Source of the DNA: Dactylosporangium roseum
Lineage (GTDB): Bacteria > Actinomycetota > Actinomycetes > Mycobacteriales > Micromonosporaceae
Direction: 5' to 3'
NCBI RefSeq assembly: GCF_025264685.1
Contig: NZ_CP073721.1
Coordinates: forward strand, 6,465,501-6,529,500
Length of the DNA: 64,000 nucleotides
The translations under genes and the position numbers were made by a program. Each line of letters begins with the position of its first letter. Within the stretch, counting starts at the first letter, position 1. Below are positions 41,402 through 49,175 of the stretch, one piece after another. The notes under the pieces were generated by a model, which made no database searches, was not told where the DNA came from, and saw nothing but the letters and a program-made list of their open reading frames with translations.

Positions 41402-44116
41402 CTAGCCCGCCGTGCTCGTCGACGGGGGATTCCAGGTGGGAGACTTCGTTGGCGAGCTCGACGACCAGCCCGACCTCGTCGTCGATGGCGAGCTCTTCGG
41501 GCTGCCCCCGCCTGCGTTCGTCGAGGACTGCGGCGTGAAGACCCGCACGTCGGAGAACTCGACGTCGGCCACGCCGGTGCTCGCGAACGCGCCCAGGTTG
41601 GTCCGGCCCTTCAGGATCTCCACGTCGCTGACCGGCCCGAACTGCACACCCCCGATGTAGAAGTTCAGCGTCGTGCCGTTGACGACGAATGCCACGTACG
41701 CGTCCGACTCGGCCTTGTACGTCCACTCCGCGAGCGTGTTGTTCTGGCTCGGGGCGGCGTCGCCGAGGCGGTGGATGCGGACATTGCCGTCGGCACAGTA
41801 CGCGAGCACGTAGCCCTTGTCGCCGGTGCGCAGCCACATGCCGGCGCAGCCGCTGGTCAGGTGGACCTTCGCCTCGATGGCGGAGTCGGTGAGACCGGTG
41901 TCGAGCGGTTGCTTCAGCGTGCAGCCGGTCAGCCCCTTGTCAACGGTCGTCACGTGCAGCGTCTCCGACGTCGCCTCGCAGCGGCCACCCTCGGACTCTT
42001 CCTGGTTGCGCCAGACGTCGTCGACGTCGCCGATCTGCATCTGGCGCCAGCCCTCGGGCACCCAGAAGGGCCGCTGCTCCCGCCGGTACCCCTGCGGGAT
42101 GACGCGCGGGCTGCGGCTCGCCTGGGGCGCCACGCTCGGCGTCGTGGACGCCGACGTGGCGCCCTGCTTGTCGCGGGTGTTGCGGTCGCGGAACACGACG
42201 TATCCAGCCAGCGCCAGCGCCAGCACAAGGAGCCCGACCAGCATCGGCACCGCCAGGTTGCGGCGGGGCCGGGACGGCGGCGGTGGCGTCGGCGGCTCCT
42301 CCCGCAACGACGGCGACGCGTACACGGCCGGCGTCGCGGCCGGCGAGATGTAGACCGGTGCCGGAGCGGGCGCCGGGATCGGCGCCGAGGGGCGGATCGG
42401 CTGGGTGGCCTCCGCATCGGCGCCGTACATTCCCGGCCCGACCGGGCTCACCGGCGCCGAGCTGACCGGCCTGGCCTGGCCTGCCTGGTACGGACTGACG
42501 GGGCTCACCGGGGCGGCGCTGACGGGGGCACCACTCACCGGCCCGCCGCTCATGGGCAAGGCGCTGACCGGTGCGGCCGCTCCGGTCGGCGTGGCGGGCC
42601 CGTGGTGGTACGCGGCGGGATTGACCTGCTGGAAGCCTGCTCCGGGCTGTCCTGCCCCGGGCTGTCCTGCGCCCGGCTGGCCGGACTGACCCTGACCGGC
42701 GCCCGGCTGGCCGGGTTGCCCGGACTGCCCCTGGCCCGGATATCCCGGCTGGCCGGACTGGGCTCCCGCCTCTCCTGGCTGCCCCGCGCCCGGGTAGCCG
42801 GGCGCACCGTGCTGCGGCCGGGCGCCCTGCTGGAACGCGACCGGTGCGGGCTGGGCGGACTGCGGGAAGCCGCCGGGCGGGGTCGGGCCCGAAGGTGTCG
42901 CCGCCTGGGCCGCCGCCGCTCCGGCGAGCGCCGCCCCGGCCCCTGCCGCGGCGGCTCCGGCCGGCCCTGCCGCGGCGGCACCTGCTGCTCCCGCGCCGCC
43001 CGGGGCACCGCTGACGGGCTGGGCGGTCGAGGCGGCCTGAGCGCCGATGTTGACCCAGGCGCGGAGGCTGCCCTCGGCAACGACCAGCTCGGGCTGTTCG
43101 ATGATCGTCGGGGCGAGGCCGAGCTCGCGCTCCAGGAGCGTGGCCACCTGCGGGATGCGGCTCGACCCGCCGACGAGGAAGACGCCGGCGAGCCGGGCCT
43201 TGTCCAGGCCGGCCCAGCGGATCACCCCGGCAGTCGTACGGACCGTCTGCTCCAGCAGCGGACGGGCGCGCTCCTCGAAGGCGTCCCGGGTGATGGTGAC
43301 GTCGGCGGCGAGGATCGGCACGTGCAGGCCGGTCGTGGCGGTCCGGGACAGCATCTCTTTCGCGATGCGGGCGTCGTCCCACAGCAGGCGCCGGTGGCGG
43401 CGGTCCTCGGTGGTCTGCGGGCTCTCCAGGCGACCCCAGACGTCGGGATCGGCGAGCTGCTGCTTCGCGTAGTCGAGGATCAGCGCGTCGAGGTCGAGGC
43501 CGCCGAGGTCGTCGATGCCGTCCACGGCTCGCACGTCGAAGCCCTCGCCGGCACGGGTCACGATGCTCGCGTCGAAGGTGCCGCCACCGAAGTCGTAGAC
43601 GAGGAGGCCCTGGTCGGCGTCCAGCGGCTTCCGCAGTACACCCGCGAAATAATGCGCGGCGGCGACCGGCTCCGGCATGAGGGCCGGCTGGGGCAGGCCC
43701 GCGAGCTTGGCGCCCTCGACCAGGGCGAGGCGGCGCGACACGCCCCAGGCCGCCGGGTGCGTCATCGTCACCGCGCTGACCGGCCCGCCCGCGACCCGGG
43801 TGGCCTCCTGCGTGACGTGCGAGAGCACGGCCCCGATCAGCGCCGGCACGGTAACCTCACGGTCGCCGAGCAGCACGGTGCCGTCGTCGATGCGCCGCTT
43901 CGGGCTGGCCTCGAACCGCGCCGGGTCGACGCGCGCGGCGTGCACGGCGTCACGGCCGACCAGCACCGCGCCGTCGGTCTGCGCGTAGACCGAGGAGGGG
44001 AGCAGCGGCGAGCCGTCGAACAGCAACGGGCGAACCCTCCCGTCCGGCCACGCGATCAGCGCGACGGTGTGGGAGGTCCCGAAGTCGATGCCCAGACGTG
44101 GACCCGCTGCTGCCAT
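41402..44116 (-). CDS. Membrane-anchored Hsp70-like protein with extracellular beta-sandwich domain
   Basis: 904 residues in four parts. 1-360: Hsp70-type nucleotide-binding domain (LGIDFGTSHTVALI, VYDFGGGTFDASIV, VGGSSRIPQV), with no substrate-binding domain behind it. About 360-620: long linker of Ala, Gly, Pro, Gln and Ser with collagen-like runs such as GQPGAGQPGAGQPGAG and APVSAAPVSPVSP. About 650-672: one membrane helix (AVPMLVGLLVLALALAGYVV) after a basic patch. 700-870: a probable LamG/concanavalin-like beta-sandwich (MWLRTGDKGYVLAYCADGNV) with Cys pairs, then a Ser/Thr/Pro tail. ATP-binding half inside, sandwich outside. ATG at 44116, divergent from ahpE. Confidence 0.85.
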   Translation of the reverse strand: MAAAGPRLGIDFGTSHTVALIAWPDGRVRPLLFDGSPLLPSSVYAQTDGAVLVGRDAVHAARVDPARFEASPKRRIDDGTVLLGDREVTVPALIGAVLSHVTQEATRVAGGPVSAVTMTHPAAWGVSRRLALVEGAKLAGLPQPALMPEPVAAAHYFAGVLRKPLDADQGLLVYDFGGGTFDASIVTRAGEGFDVRAVDGIDDLGGLDLDALILDYAKQQLADPDVWGRLESPQTTEDRRHRRLLWDDARIAKEMLSRTATTGLHVPILAADVTITRDAFEERARPLLEQTVRTTAGVIRWAGLDKARLAGVFLVGGSSRIPQVATLLERELGLAPTIIEQPELVVAEGSLRAWVNIGAQAASTAQPVSGAPGGAGAAGAAAAGPAGAAAAGAGAALAGAAAAQAATPSGPTPPGGFPQSAQPAPVAFQQGARPQHGAPGYPGAGQPGEAGAQSGQPGYPGQGQSGQPGQPGAGQGQSGQPGAGQPGAGQPGAGFQQVNPAAYHHGPATPTGAAAPVSALPMSGGPVSGAPVSAAPVSPVSPYQAGQARPVSSAPVSPVGPGMYGADAEATQPIRPSAPIPAPAPAPVYISPAATPAVYASPSLREEPPTPPPPSRPRRNLAVPMLVGLLVLALALAGYVVFRDRNTRDKQGATSASTTPSVAPQASRSPRVIPQGYRREQRPFWVPEGWRQMQIGDVDDVWRNQEESEGGRCEATSETLHVTTVDKGLTGCTLKQPLDTGLTDSAIEAKVHLTSGCAGMWLRTGDKGYVLAYCADGNVRIHRLGDAAPSQNNTLAEWTYKAESDAYVAFVVNGTTLNFYIGGVQFGPVSDVEILKGRTNLGAFASTGVADVEFSDVRVFTPQSSTNAGGGSPKSSPSTTRSGWSSSSPTKSPTWNPPSTSTAG

Positions 44117-44162
44117 GCGGGCGAGTGTAGGCCCCCGGTACGACACCTGGCATGCTCATGTC

Positions 44163-44621
44163 GTGACTCTGGAAGTCGGATACGAGGCGCCGGACTTCGT
44201 CCTCAAAGATCAGAACAATCAGGAGGTCCGGCTGTCGGCGTTCCGCGGCCGCAAAGCCGTCCTCCTGGTTTTCTACCCGCTGGCGTTCACCGGCACCTGT
44301 CAGGGAGAATTGGGGGCAGTACGGGACAATCTCGGCGACTTCCAGAACGACAACGTCCAGGTTCTGACAGTCAGCGTCGACTCGCCGTACAGCCACAAGG
44401 TGTGGGCCGACCGCGAGGGCTTCGGCTTTCCGCTGCTGTCGGATTTCTGGCCGCACGGCGCGGTGGCCCGGTCGTACGGGGTGTTCAACGAGAAGGCGGG
44501 CTTCTCGAACCGCGGCACGTTCCTCATCGACTCGGCGGGCGTGGTGCGGTTCGCGGAGGCGCTGGGCCCCGGGACCGCTCGCGACCAGGAGAGCTGGCGG
44601 ACGGCGATCGCGGCCCTGTGA
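44163..44621 (+). CDS. ahpE: Peroxiredoxin, AhpE type
   Basis: 152 residues, thioredoxin fold. Reduces peroxides and peroxynitrite; the sulfenic form is reduced by mycothiol/mycoredoxin in actinobacteria. The peroxidatic cysteine is in FYPLAFTGTCQGELG near residue 45. No resolving cysteine is visible, matching the 1-Cys AhpE group (M. tuberculosis Rv2238c by similarity and place). GTG at 44163; divergent from the Hsp70-like gene across 46 bases. The tRNA-Val gene follows about 100 bases later. Confidence 0.93.
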   Translation: MTLEVGYEAPDFVLKDQNNQEVRLSAFRGRKAVLLVFYPLAFTGTCQGELGAVRDNLGDFQNDNVQVLTVSVDSPYSHKVWADREGFGFPLLSDFWPHGAVARSYGVFNEKAGFSNRGTFLIDSAGVVRFAEALGPGTARDQESWRTAIAAL

Positions 44622-44723
44622 GTCCCCCGGGTCCACAGGCCGGTAATGCCGGGTGGGGCTGGTGGGGCGCTCGGGTAACATCTGGGTACCCAATCTTCGG
44701 CGGGTGACCCCGCCGGCGATCCG

Positions 44724-44798
44724 GGGCGCGTAGCTCAGTGGAAGAGCACCCGCCTTACAAGCGGGGGGTCGTTGGTTCGAACCCAACCGTGCCCACCA
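44724..44798 (+). tRNA. tRNA-Val (TAC)
   Basis: Full cloverleaf. Acceptor stem GGGCGCG pairs with CGTGCCC (one G-U), D arm GCTC-AGTGGAA-GAGC, anticodon stem CCCGC/GCGGG with loop CTTACAA (anticodon TAC), variable loop GGGTC, T arm GTTGG-TTCGAAC-CCAAC, discriminator A, and a genome-encoded CCA at 44796-44798. Its 3' half recurs in degraded form at 49003-49046, so it serves as the attachment site of the element that follows. Confidence 0.97.
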
Positions 44799-45098
44799 GC
44801 AAGTTTTCTCGCTCGAATCGATCTCCAAAGGGCGTTGGGCAGCCACCTGTGTAGCAACGTCCCGTCACGACAGCCACTCGCCCAACTTGCTCAGCGCCTC
44901 GCGCATCACCGTGCGAAAGATCTGAACATGGTGGACAGGTTCAGATCTGCGCCGCTGCGGGATCCCGGTGAAGGTTCGTTGGTGTTCGATGCATTGAGCA
45001 TCCGCTATATGACGGGAAGTATTCAGGTCATGGCTGGACGTGTTGAAGATGTCTCGCCTAGGGTGGGCATCTGCCGAGACGTCCTTTGACGGGGAGCT
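44799..45098. other. Left end of the element, no intact gene
   Basis: 300 bases between the tRNA and the first cargo gene. It contains a perfect 10-base inverted repeat, AGATCTGAAC at 44920-44929 and its complement at 44941-44950, with an 11-base loop, which could be an operator or a recombinase arm site. Reading frames are interrupted. This is where an integrase 3' end would be expected; I could not recognise one. Confidence 0.5.
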
Positions 45099-45833
45099 AT
45101 GCCGAACGAACGTCTGCGCACAGCGATGCTGGAACGCGGCCTCACTCCGGTCGACCTCGCCGATGTCCTCGAAGTCGACCCCAAGAGCGTGGAACGGTGG
45201 ATCGCGGGCCGGCTGCCGTACCGCCGCCACCGCTACGCCGTAGCCGCCCGCCTCGGCGTGGACGAGTCGTATCTGTGGCCGGACGCGATGAGCCGAGACC
45301 AAGTCGCCAACGCCTCCGAGAGCGAGATCGTCAACATCTACCCGGCGCGCTGGGCCGTCCCGTCAGAGCTGTGGCGCTCATTCTTCGACAACGCCGAGCA
45401 CGAGATCGGCATCCTCGTCTACAGCGGCCTGTTCATCCCAGAGGACGCCGGGATTATGCGCGCCATCCGCCGCAAGGCCGAGAACGACATCAAGGTCCGC
45501 ATCCTGCTAGGCGACCCCGACAGCGACAACGTCTACCAGCGCGGCATCGACGAGGGCATCGACATGGACATGGCGGCCCGTTGCCGCATGGCCCAGGTCT
45601 TGCACGCTCCGCTCCGCGAGATCGATGGCGTCGAGTTCCGCCTGCACAGCACGATCCTCTACAACTCGATCTACCGCGTCGACGACCAGGTGCTCGCGAA
45701 CACCCACATCTTCGGCACGCCCGCCTCCAACGCCCCGGTCCTGCACCTGCGCCACGTCGCCGGCGGAGACATGGTCAGTACCTATGTCGAGAGCTTCGAC
45801 CGGGTATGGGCCAACGGCACACCACTGGATTGA
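45099..45833 (+). CDS. XRE-type HTH protein with PLD-like C-terminal domain (DUF5919 type)
   Basis: 244 residues. N-terminal HTH (RTAMLERGLTPVDLADVLEV with VDPKSVERWIAG as recognition helix). From about residue 85 a domain like phospholipase-D/SMODS-associated proteins: WRSFFDNAEHEIGILVYSGL, IRRKAENDIKVRILLGDPDS, VEFRLHSTILYNSIYRVDDQ. The single HxK motif is changed to HST, so hydrolysis is doubtful. Such proteins pair with Nudix hydrolases on actinobacterial elements. ATG at 45099 with GGGGAG just upstream. Its stop (45831) is 10 bases before the next start; the two are probably one transcript. Confidence 0.8.
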   Translation: MPNERLRTAMLERGLTPVDLADVLEVDPKSVERWIAGRLPYRRHRYAVAARLGVDESYLWPDAMSRDQVANASESEIVNIYPARWAVPSELWRSFFDNAEHEIGILVYSGLFIPEDAGIMRAIRRKAENDIKVRILLGDPDSDNVYQRGIDEGIDMDMAARCRMAQVLHAPLREIDGVEFRLHSTILYNSIYRVDDQVLANTHIFGTPASNAPVLHLRHVAGGDMVSTYVESFDRVWANGTPLD

Positions 45834-45843
45834 GGTCCCCGTC

Positions 45844-46320
45844 TTGGCCCGCCGCATCGACTATTTCGACGACCCTTCCGCGCCTCAGGCGAACAGCCTC
45901 GTCCCGTCCGCCAACGCGGTGGTGGTGAACGAGGCGGGCGAGTTGCTGCTGATCCACCGCACCGACAACGACAACTGGTCGCTTCCGGGCGGGGCGATGG
46001 AGCCGGGCGAGTCGATGACCGACTGCGCGGTCCGCGAGACGTTCGAGGAGACCGGCATCCACGTCGAGGTCACCGGCCTGATAGGCATCTACACCGACCC
46101 CCGCCACGTCATCCTCTACACGAGCAACAACGAGGTCCGGCAGGAGTTCTCCATCGTCTACACCGCGCGACCTCTCGGCGGCTCACCGACGCCCAGCGAC
46201 GAATCCCGGGAGGTGGAGTGGGTCCCGCCCGACGCGATCGGTGGCCTGGCGATGCATCGCTCGATGCGCCTGCGGATCGAGCACTACCTGACCCGCGCCG
46301 GGAAGCCGCACCTTGGATAG
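45844..46320 (+). CDS. Nudix hydrolase (element cargo)
   Basis: 158 residues. The Nudix box is GGAMEPGESMTDCAVRETFE plus ETGI, preceded by NWSLP. The start is TTG at 45844 (LARRIDYFDDPSAPQA) with GAGG at 45832-45835, which itself overlaps the stop of the upstream gene. Substrate unknown. Tight linkage with the HTH/PLD-like gene and an 8-base overlap with the next gene make a three-gene operon. Likely part of a nucleotide- or NAD-derived signal module, but that is inference. Confidence 0.85.
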   Translation: MARRIDYFDDPSAPQANSLVPSANAVVVNEAGELLLIHRTDNDNWSLPGGAMEPGESMTDCAVRETFEETGIHVEVTGLIGIYTDPRHVILYTSNNEVRQEFSIVYTARPLGGSPTPSDESREVEWVPPDAIGGLAMHRSMRLRIEHYLTRAGKPHLG

Positions 46321-46777
46321 CGATTGGATCAACGCCGCGGGCAGCGTCTTCTCCGCCCTCGGTACCGTTGGTGCGTTCATCGTCGGCTTTGTCCTCCTGC
46401 GCCGCGAGCAGAACCGCCAGGCGGAGCGTGCCGAGGATGAACGGCGCGGCCAGGCAGCGCGGATCAGTGCGTGGGTGGAGGCGTATCGCAAACCCGACGG
46501 CGCCCGCGAACTGGCGTTCCACATCCACAACGCCAGCCAGATGCCGATCTACGAGGTAGAACTCCCGATGCCCGAGGGAGACGACGCCGAGTTCGTCGGC
46601 CTGGTCCCGCCCGGCCAGACGATCCGCCGCCCCGCCCCGGCGTCATGGCTGCGCTCCTACCTCGACCCCGAACCCGTCGAAATCGAGTTCCTCGACAGCG
46701 CCGGCCGCCGCTGGACCCGCAACGAGCAGGGCCGGCTGACGTCAGCGGCCGAGAGCGACCAGAACCCTGCTCGTTGA
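46313..46777 (+). CDS. Small single-pass membrane protein
   Basis: 154 residues. One helix at about residues 8-28 (AAGSVFSALGTVGAFIVGFV) with short outside N-terminus, then a basic cytosolic segment (RREQNRQAERAEDERRGQAA) and a beta-rich soluble domain (AFHIHNASQMPIYEVELPMP; VEIEFLDSAGRRW). TTG start at 46313 overlaps the Nudix stop by eight bases, so it is third in that operon. Family not recognised. The helix plus sandwich-like domain is similar to proteins on other actinobacterial islands in general build only. The last 36 bases overlap the convergent HD gene. Confidence 0.65.
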   Translation: MDSDWINAAGSVFSALGTVGAFIVGFVLLRREQNRQAERAEDERRGQAARISAWVEAYRKPDGARELAFHIHNASQMPIYEVELPMPEGDDAEFVGLVPPGQTIRRPAPASWLRSYLDPEPVEIEFLDSAGRRWTRNEQGRLTSAAESDQNPAR

Positions 46778-47287
46778 CGCCTCCAGCAGTGGCCTAGCCT
46801 GGGTCAACGACCGCGTCACGAGATGCCCGTCGCCGTAGCGCCCGAACGCCTCCGCAAGCCGCTGTTCAAGGTCCACGGGCGTTCCGGTAGGGCTCGTCGT
46901 CATGTCGCAGAACGTCAGCGCGTCGAGCACGAGGTCGGCCGGACTCGGAAACTCGCCCGCCAGATCCTCGGCCAGCCCGCGGTTCCGCGCCTCGACCAGG
47001 GCGCACGAATGGTTGGCGACCAACCGGATCAGCCGCTCGTCGGCGTGCTCGACATCGCGGAGGTAGCGCGCACCGTCGAGCGGATGGAAACCAGCCTTGT
47101 TGAGGTCCGGGGCGTACCCGATGTCATGCAACCAGGCCGCACAGATCAGCAGCTCGGCGTCGTCGCCGACGATGTGGGCGATGTCTTCCGCGGTGTGCCC
47201 GACGCCCCGCACATGCGCCCAGCGCGTTGGCAGCGGCTCGGCCAGTAGATGACGCGCGAGGTCGCGAGCCCACGGGACATGTTCCAC
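46742..47287 (-). CDS. HD-domain phosphohydrolase-like protein
   Basis: 181 residues. HD-domain metal-binding order is present: H (LPTRWAHVRGV), HD in ICAAWLHDIGYAP near residue 55, H in AGFHPLDGARY and D in DLVLDALTFCD. Such proteins hydrolyse nucleotide phosphate bonds; exact substrate unknown. GTG at 47287. It converges on the membrane protein gene with a 36-base coding overlap, and its start faces away from the broken GntR gene. Common on mobile elements of actinobacteria in my recollection. Confidence 0.83.
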   Translation of the reverse strand: MEHVPWARDLARHLLAEPLPTRWAHVRGVGHTAEDIAHIVGDDAELLICAAWLHDIGYAPDLNKAGFHPLDGARYLRDVEHADERLIRLVANHSCALVEARNRGLAEDLAGEFPSPADLVLDALTFCDMTTSPTGTPVDLEQRLAEAFGRYGDGHLVTRSLTQARPLLEASTSRVLVALGR

Positions 47288-47311
47288 ATGTCCGAGACTA
47301 ATGGCAGTCGA

Positions 47312-47517
47312 TCACCGCGGCTTGACGAACCGACCCTTGCCCTGCACCGAGACCGTGACATCCCGCAACGCCGCGAGCGCCTGCCGCGCCGTGCCGCGGG
47401 CCACCCTATGCTGCTCGACCAGCGCGGCCTCACTCGGCAACCGCGCCCCGGCCGTCATCTCCCCGGACTCGATTAGCCCCGAAGCTCGGCCGCAATCCGC
47501 TGATATTGCGGCTGGGC
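47312..47517 (-). pseudogene. Frameshifted GntR-family regulator fragment
   Basis: The minus strand reads PQYQRIAAELRG then hits TAA at 47473. One base out of frame it continues LIESGEMTAGARLPSEAALVEQ and RVARGTARQALAALRD to VQGKGRFVKPR and TGA at 47312. Together this is a KorSA-like GntR helix-turn-helix, regulator of transfer in AICE elements. Loss of one G from a G run at about 47480 explains the break. The sensor domain and the first codons are missing; DNA upstream (right) belongs to an integrase relic. Confidence 0.8.
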
Positions 47518-47559
47518 CCGCTCCGTGCGCGCGCCCGGCGGCGCTGCGCGGAACCGGCG

Positions 47560-47690
47560 GCCGGACGTCGATCGCCCAGTCGTACCGCTTCCTCCGCACT
47601 TGCTGCCCTTCCTCAAGGAGCACGTCGCCGAGTGGGCAGGGAAGGAACGGCTGTTCGTCGGCCGGTCCGGCGAGCCGATGCGCACGCGGT
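47560..47690 (+). pseudogene. Tyrosine recombinase (integrase) fragment
   Basis: About 43 codons on the plus strand read PDVDRPVVPLPPHLLPFLKE, then HVAEWAGKERLFVGRSGEPM, which matches the middle of actinobacterial phage/AICE integrases (R-x-V-P-L-P-P-x-L-x-x-x-L-x-x-H, then LFxGxxGxPxR). The conserved Arg, His and Tyr active-site boxes are not in the fragment, and both ends run into unrelated sequence. This is a decay product of the element's integrase. Confidence 0.65.
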
Positions 47691-47834
47691 CGAGGGCCGA
47701 GATGCGGAGATCGCCTCGGCGCTGTCTGATATTGCCGCGCACGGCTCGTCCGCGAGGCTGCCCAGGACGATCGTGGCGAAGGGGTGAGAACGGTGCTGTG
47801 GACCACTCGAACCAATCGGACTAGAATTCGGACT

Positions 47835-48122
47835 ATGACGCAGATCCTGAACGTGACCGACGCCAAGGCTCGACTGTCCGAGCTGGTGGCCGCCGTGGCG
47901 ACCACGCACGACAACGTCGAGATCACCCGCAACGGCGAGCCGGCGGCGGTGCTGGTGTCGTTCGAGGAGCTGCGGGCGCTGCGCGAGACGGTGGCGATCC
48001 TGTCCGATGCCGCGGCCGCCGCGGACATCCGCGAGGCGGAAGAGGACATCGCGGCCGGGCGGCTGACCGACGCTGAGGACCTGGGCGACGTGATGCGGGC
48101 ACGCCGCCGGGGCGCCGCGTGA
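47835..48122 (+). CDS. Phd/YefM-type antitoxin
   Basis: 95 residues. The dimerisation and DNA-binding part is MTQILNVTDAKARLSELVAA with EITRNGEPAAVLVSFEELRA, the Phd/YefM fold. The C-terminal acidic half would wrap the toxin. ATG at 47835. Its TGA overlaps the toxin GTG by four bases (GTGA), classic for a toxin-antitoxin pair with the antitoxin first. Predicted to repress its own promoter with the toxin. May have stabilised the integrated element. Confidence 0.92.
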   Translation: MTQILNVTDAKARLSELVAAVATTHDNVEITRNGEPAAVLVSFEELRALRETVAILSDAAAAADIREAEEDIAAGRLTDAEDLGDVMRARRRGAA

Positions 48123-48400
48123 CAGAGCCCGAGCGATGGAGTGTGAAACTCACCGGCCCAGCGCGGCGCGCGCTGGAGACCGGACTACCGGAAGCGATTG
48201 CGTGGGCGGCGTACACCTTCGTCACTGAGCGGCTGCCCACGAACCCGCATCGGCTCGGCGGCGAGCTGGACGGTCCGTACGAGGGCATGCGCTCGGCGCA
48301 GCTCGGCACCTACCGCGTGGTGTACCGGATCGAGGAGGAGACCAGGACGGTCTACGTGTTGTCGATCCGGCTTCGCGGAGACGTCTACGGCGTCCGCTGA
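48119..48400 (+). CDS. RelE/ParE-family toxin
   Basis: 93 residues. Pattern of RelE/YoeB-like mRNA interferases: WSVKLTGPARRALETGLPEA, PTNPHRLGGELDGPYEGMRS, LGTYRVVYRIEEETRTVYVL, ending RGDVYGVR. The basic Arg positions and the terminal Tyr are kept. Probably cuts mRNA at the ribosome when freed from the antitoxin. GTG at 48119, four-base overlap with the antitoxin. Confidence 0.92.
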   Translation: MTEPERWSVKLTGPARRALETGLPEAIAWAAYTFVTERLPTNPHRLGGELDGPYEGMRSAQLGTYRVVYRIEEETRTVYVLSIRLRGDVYGVR

Positions 48401-48465
48401 TCGGCTTCCGGTTCCCCGCATAGCTGTGGCAAGATCTCCGCAACGTTGACGGGTCGGAGGTTCGC

Positions 48466-48924
48466 GTGGGTGCAACAGGATGGGACTACCTGGTCCCGTT
48501 CGACGGCAGTGTGGCCACCACGCTCGAACAACTTCGCGCCGAGGTCTTTGCCGCCGGTGACTACTACTGGCCGGGCGGGGATGATCGGCCGAAGCCGGCG
48601 ACGGAGGATGAGCTGTGGGCCGACGAGTGGGTCCACGAAAGCATGACCCATTCGATCTTGGACATCTTCAAGGTGGGTACCGGCGATCCCGCGAGCGACG
48701 ACGCCTTCGGCAGCACATTCGAGGTGACGGCGGGCGAGTGTGAACGGATCTTCGGCACAACACGGGTGACAGCCGACGACCTGGCACGCATGCCGCGCCC
48801 GGATGGCGACCCCACAGCAGCCCTCAACCCGCTCCTGACCCACCGCGGCGTTGGGCGGCATCTGATTGTCCATGCCGCCGGGGTGCCCGATCAGATCCTG
48901 TTCTTTGGCTACTCCGGAGACTAA
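48466..48924 (+). CDS. Conserved actinobacterial hypothetical protein
   Basis: 152 residues, soluble, acidic. It begins GATGWDYLVPFDGSVATTLE, has EVFAAGDYYWPGGDD and a closing HAAGVPDQILFFGYSGD, a pattern I recall from Streptomyces and other actinobacteria as an unnamed family. Motif THSILDIFKVG is conserved in those. Function unknown. GTG at 48466 with GGAGG at 48456-48460. It is the last gene before the tRNA-derived repeat. Confidence 0.7.
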   Translation: MGATGWDYLVPFDGSVATTLEQLRAEVFAAGDYYWPGGDDRPKPATEDELWADEWVHESMTHSILDIFKVGTGDPASDDAFGSTFEVTAGECERIFGTTRVTADDLARMPRPDGDPTAALNPLLTHRGVGRHLIVHAAGVPDQILFFGYSGD

Positions 48925-49002
48925 CCAGGAACACGCGGGCGGCTTGGGGCACGCGAGGGGCACGAAGACCACAGGCAGCACCTCTGACCTGTGGAAAGGC
49001 GA

Positions 49003-49046
49003 CCGCCTTACAAGCCGGGGGTCGTTGGTTCGAACCCAACCGTGCC
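49003..49046 (+). repeat. tRNA-Val 3'-half copy (attachment-site repeat)
   Basis: 44 bases equal to 44750-44793 of tRNA-Val except one G to C change in the anticodon stem. It covers the anticodon loop, variable loop and T arm. From 48991 the preceding GTGGAAAGGCGACC also resembles the tRNA D-arm region in degenerate form. The acceptor 3' strand stops at GTGCC, without the ACCA end. Not a functional tRNA; it marks the right boundary of the element. Confidence 0.85.
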
Positions 49047-49095
49047 GTAGGGAGCGTTCTCGCCCCAGTGCGAGCGGCCTCGGGGCGGGCGACTC

Positions 49096-49175
49096 CATGA
49101 TCATGGGAAACATCTGGCTATCGGGGCAGCCACATCTTTCCCATGATGAGATCGAGGGGCACGGCGGAGGATTGC
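49096..49175. repeat. Palindromic repeat family 2, copy A
   Basis: Left arm CATGATCATGGGAAACATCT, core GGCTATCGGGGCAGCC, right arm ACATCTTTCCCATGATGAG, then GATCGAGGGGCACGGCGGAG. A nearly identical copy is at 54141-54225. The arms form a 23-base hairpin with few mismatches. A further right-end fragment (TGATCATGAGGTCCAGCG) is at 49262-49279. Intergenic, REP-like. Confidence 0.7.

Larger units (their letters stand above)
44750..49046. mobile_element. Remnant of an integrative element in tRNA-Val
   Basis: Bounded on the left by the intact tRNA-Val and on the right by a 44-base copy of its 3' part at 49003-49046 (one mismatch). Typical outcome of integration by a tyrosine recombinase into a tRNA gene. 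Inside are accessory genes common on actinobacterial integrative elements (XRE/PLD-like, Nudix, GntR, HD, toxin-antitoxin), an integrase fragment and a frameshifted GntR gene, but no rep, tra or xis gene. G+C inside looks lower than in the flanking core. Probably an immobile leftover. Confidence 0.75.

Noticed and set aside
44799..45098. Integrase 3' end expected beside the tRNA
   Set aside because: All frames are short or interrupted and do not show the R-H-R-Y recombinase signature.
47690..47800. Continuation of the integrase fragment (frame with SALSDIAAHGSSARLPRT)
   Set aside because: No match to recombinases; likely junction debris or part of another decayed gene.
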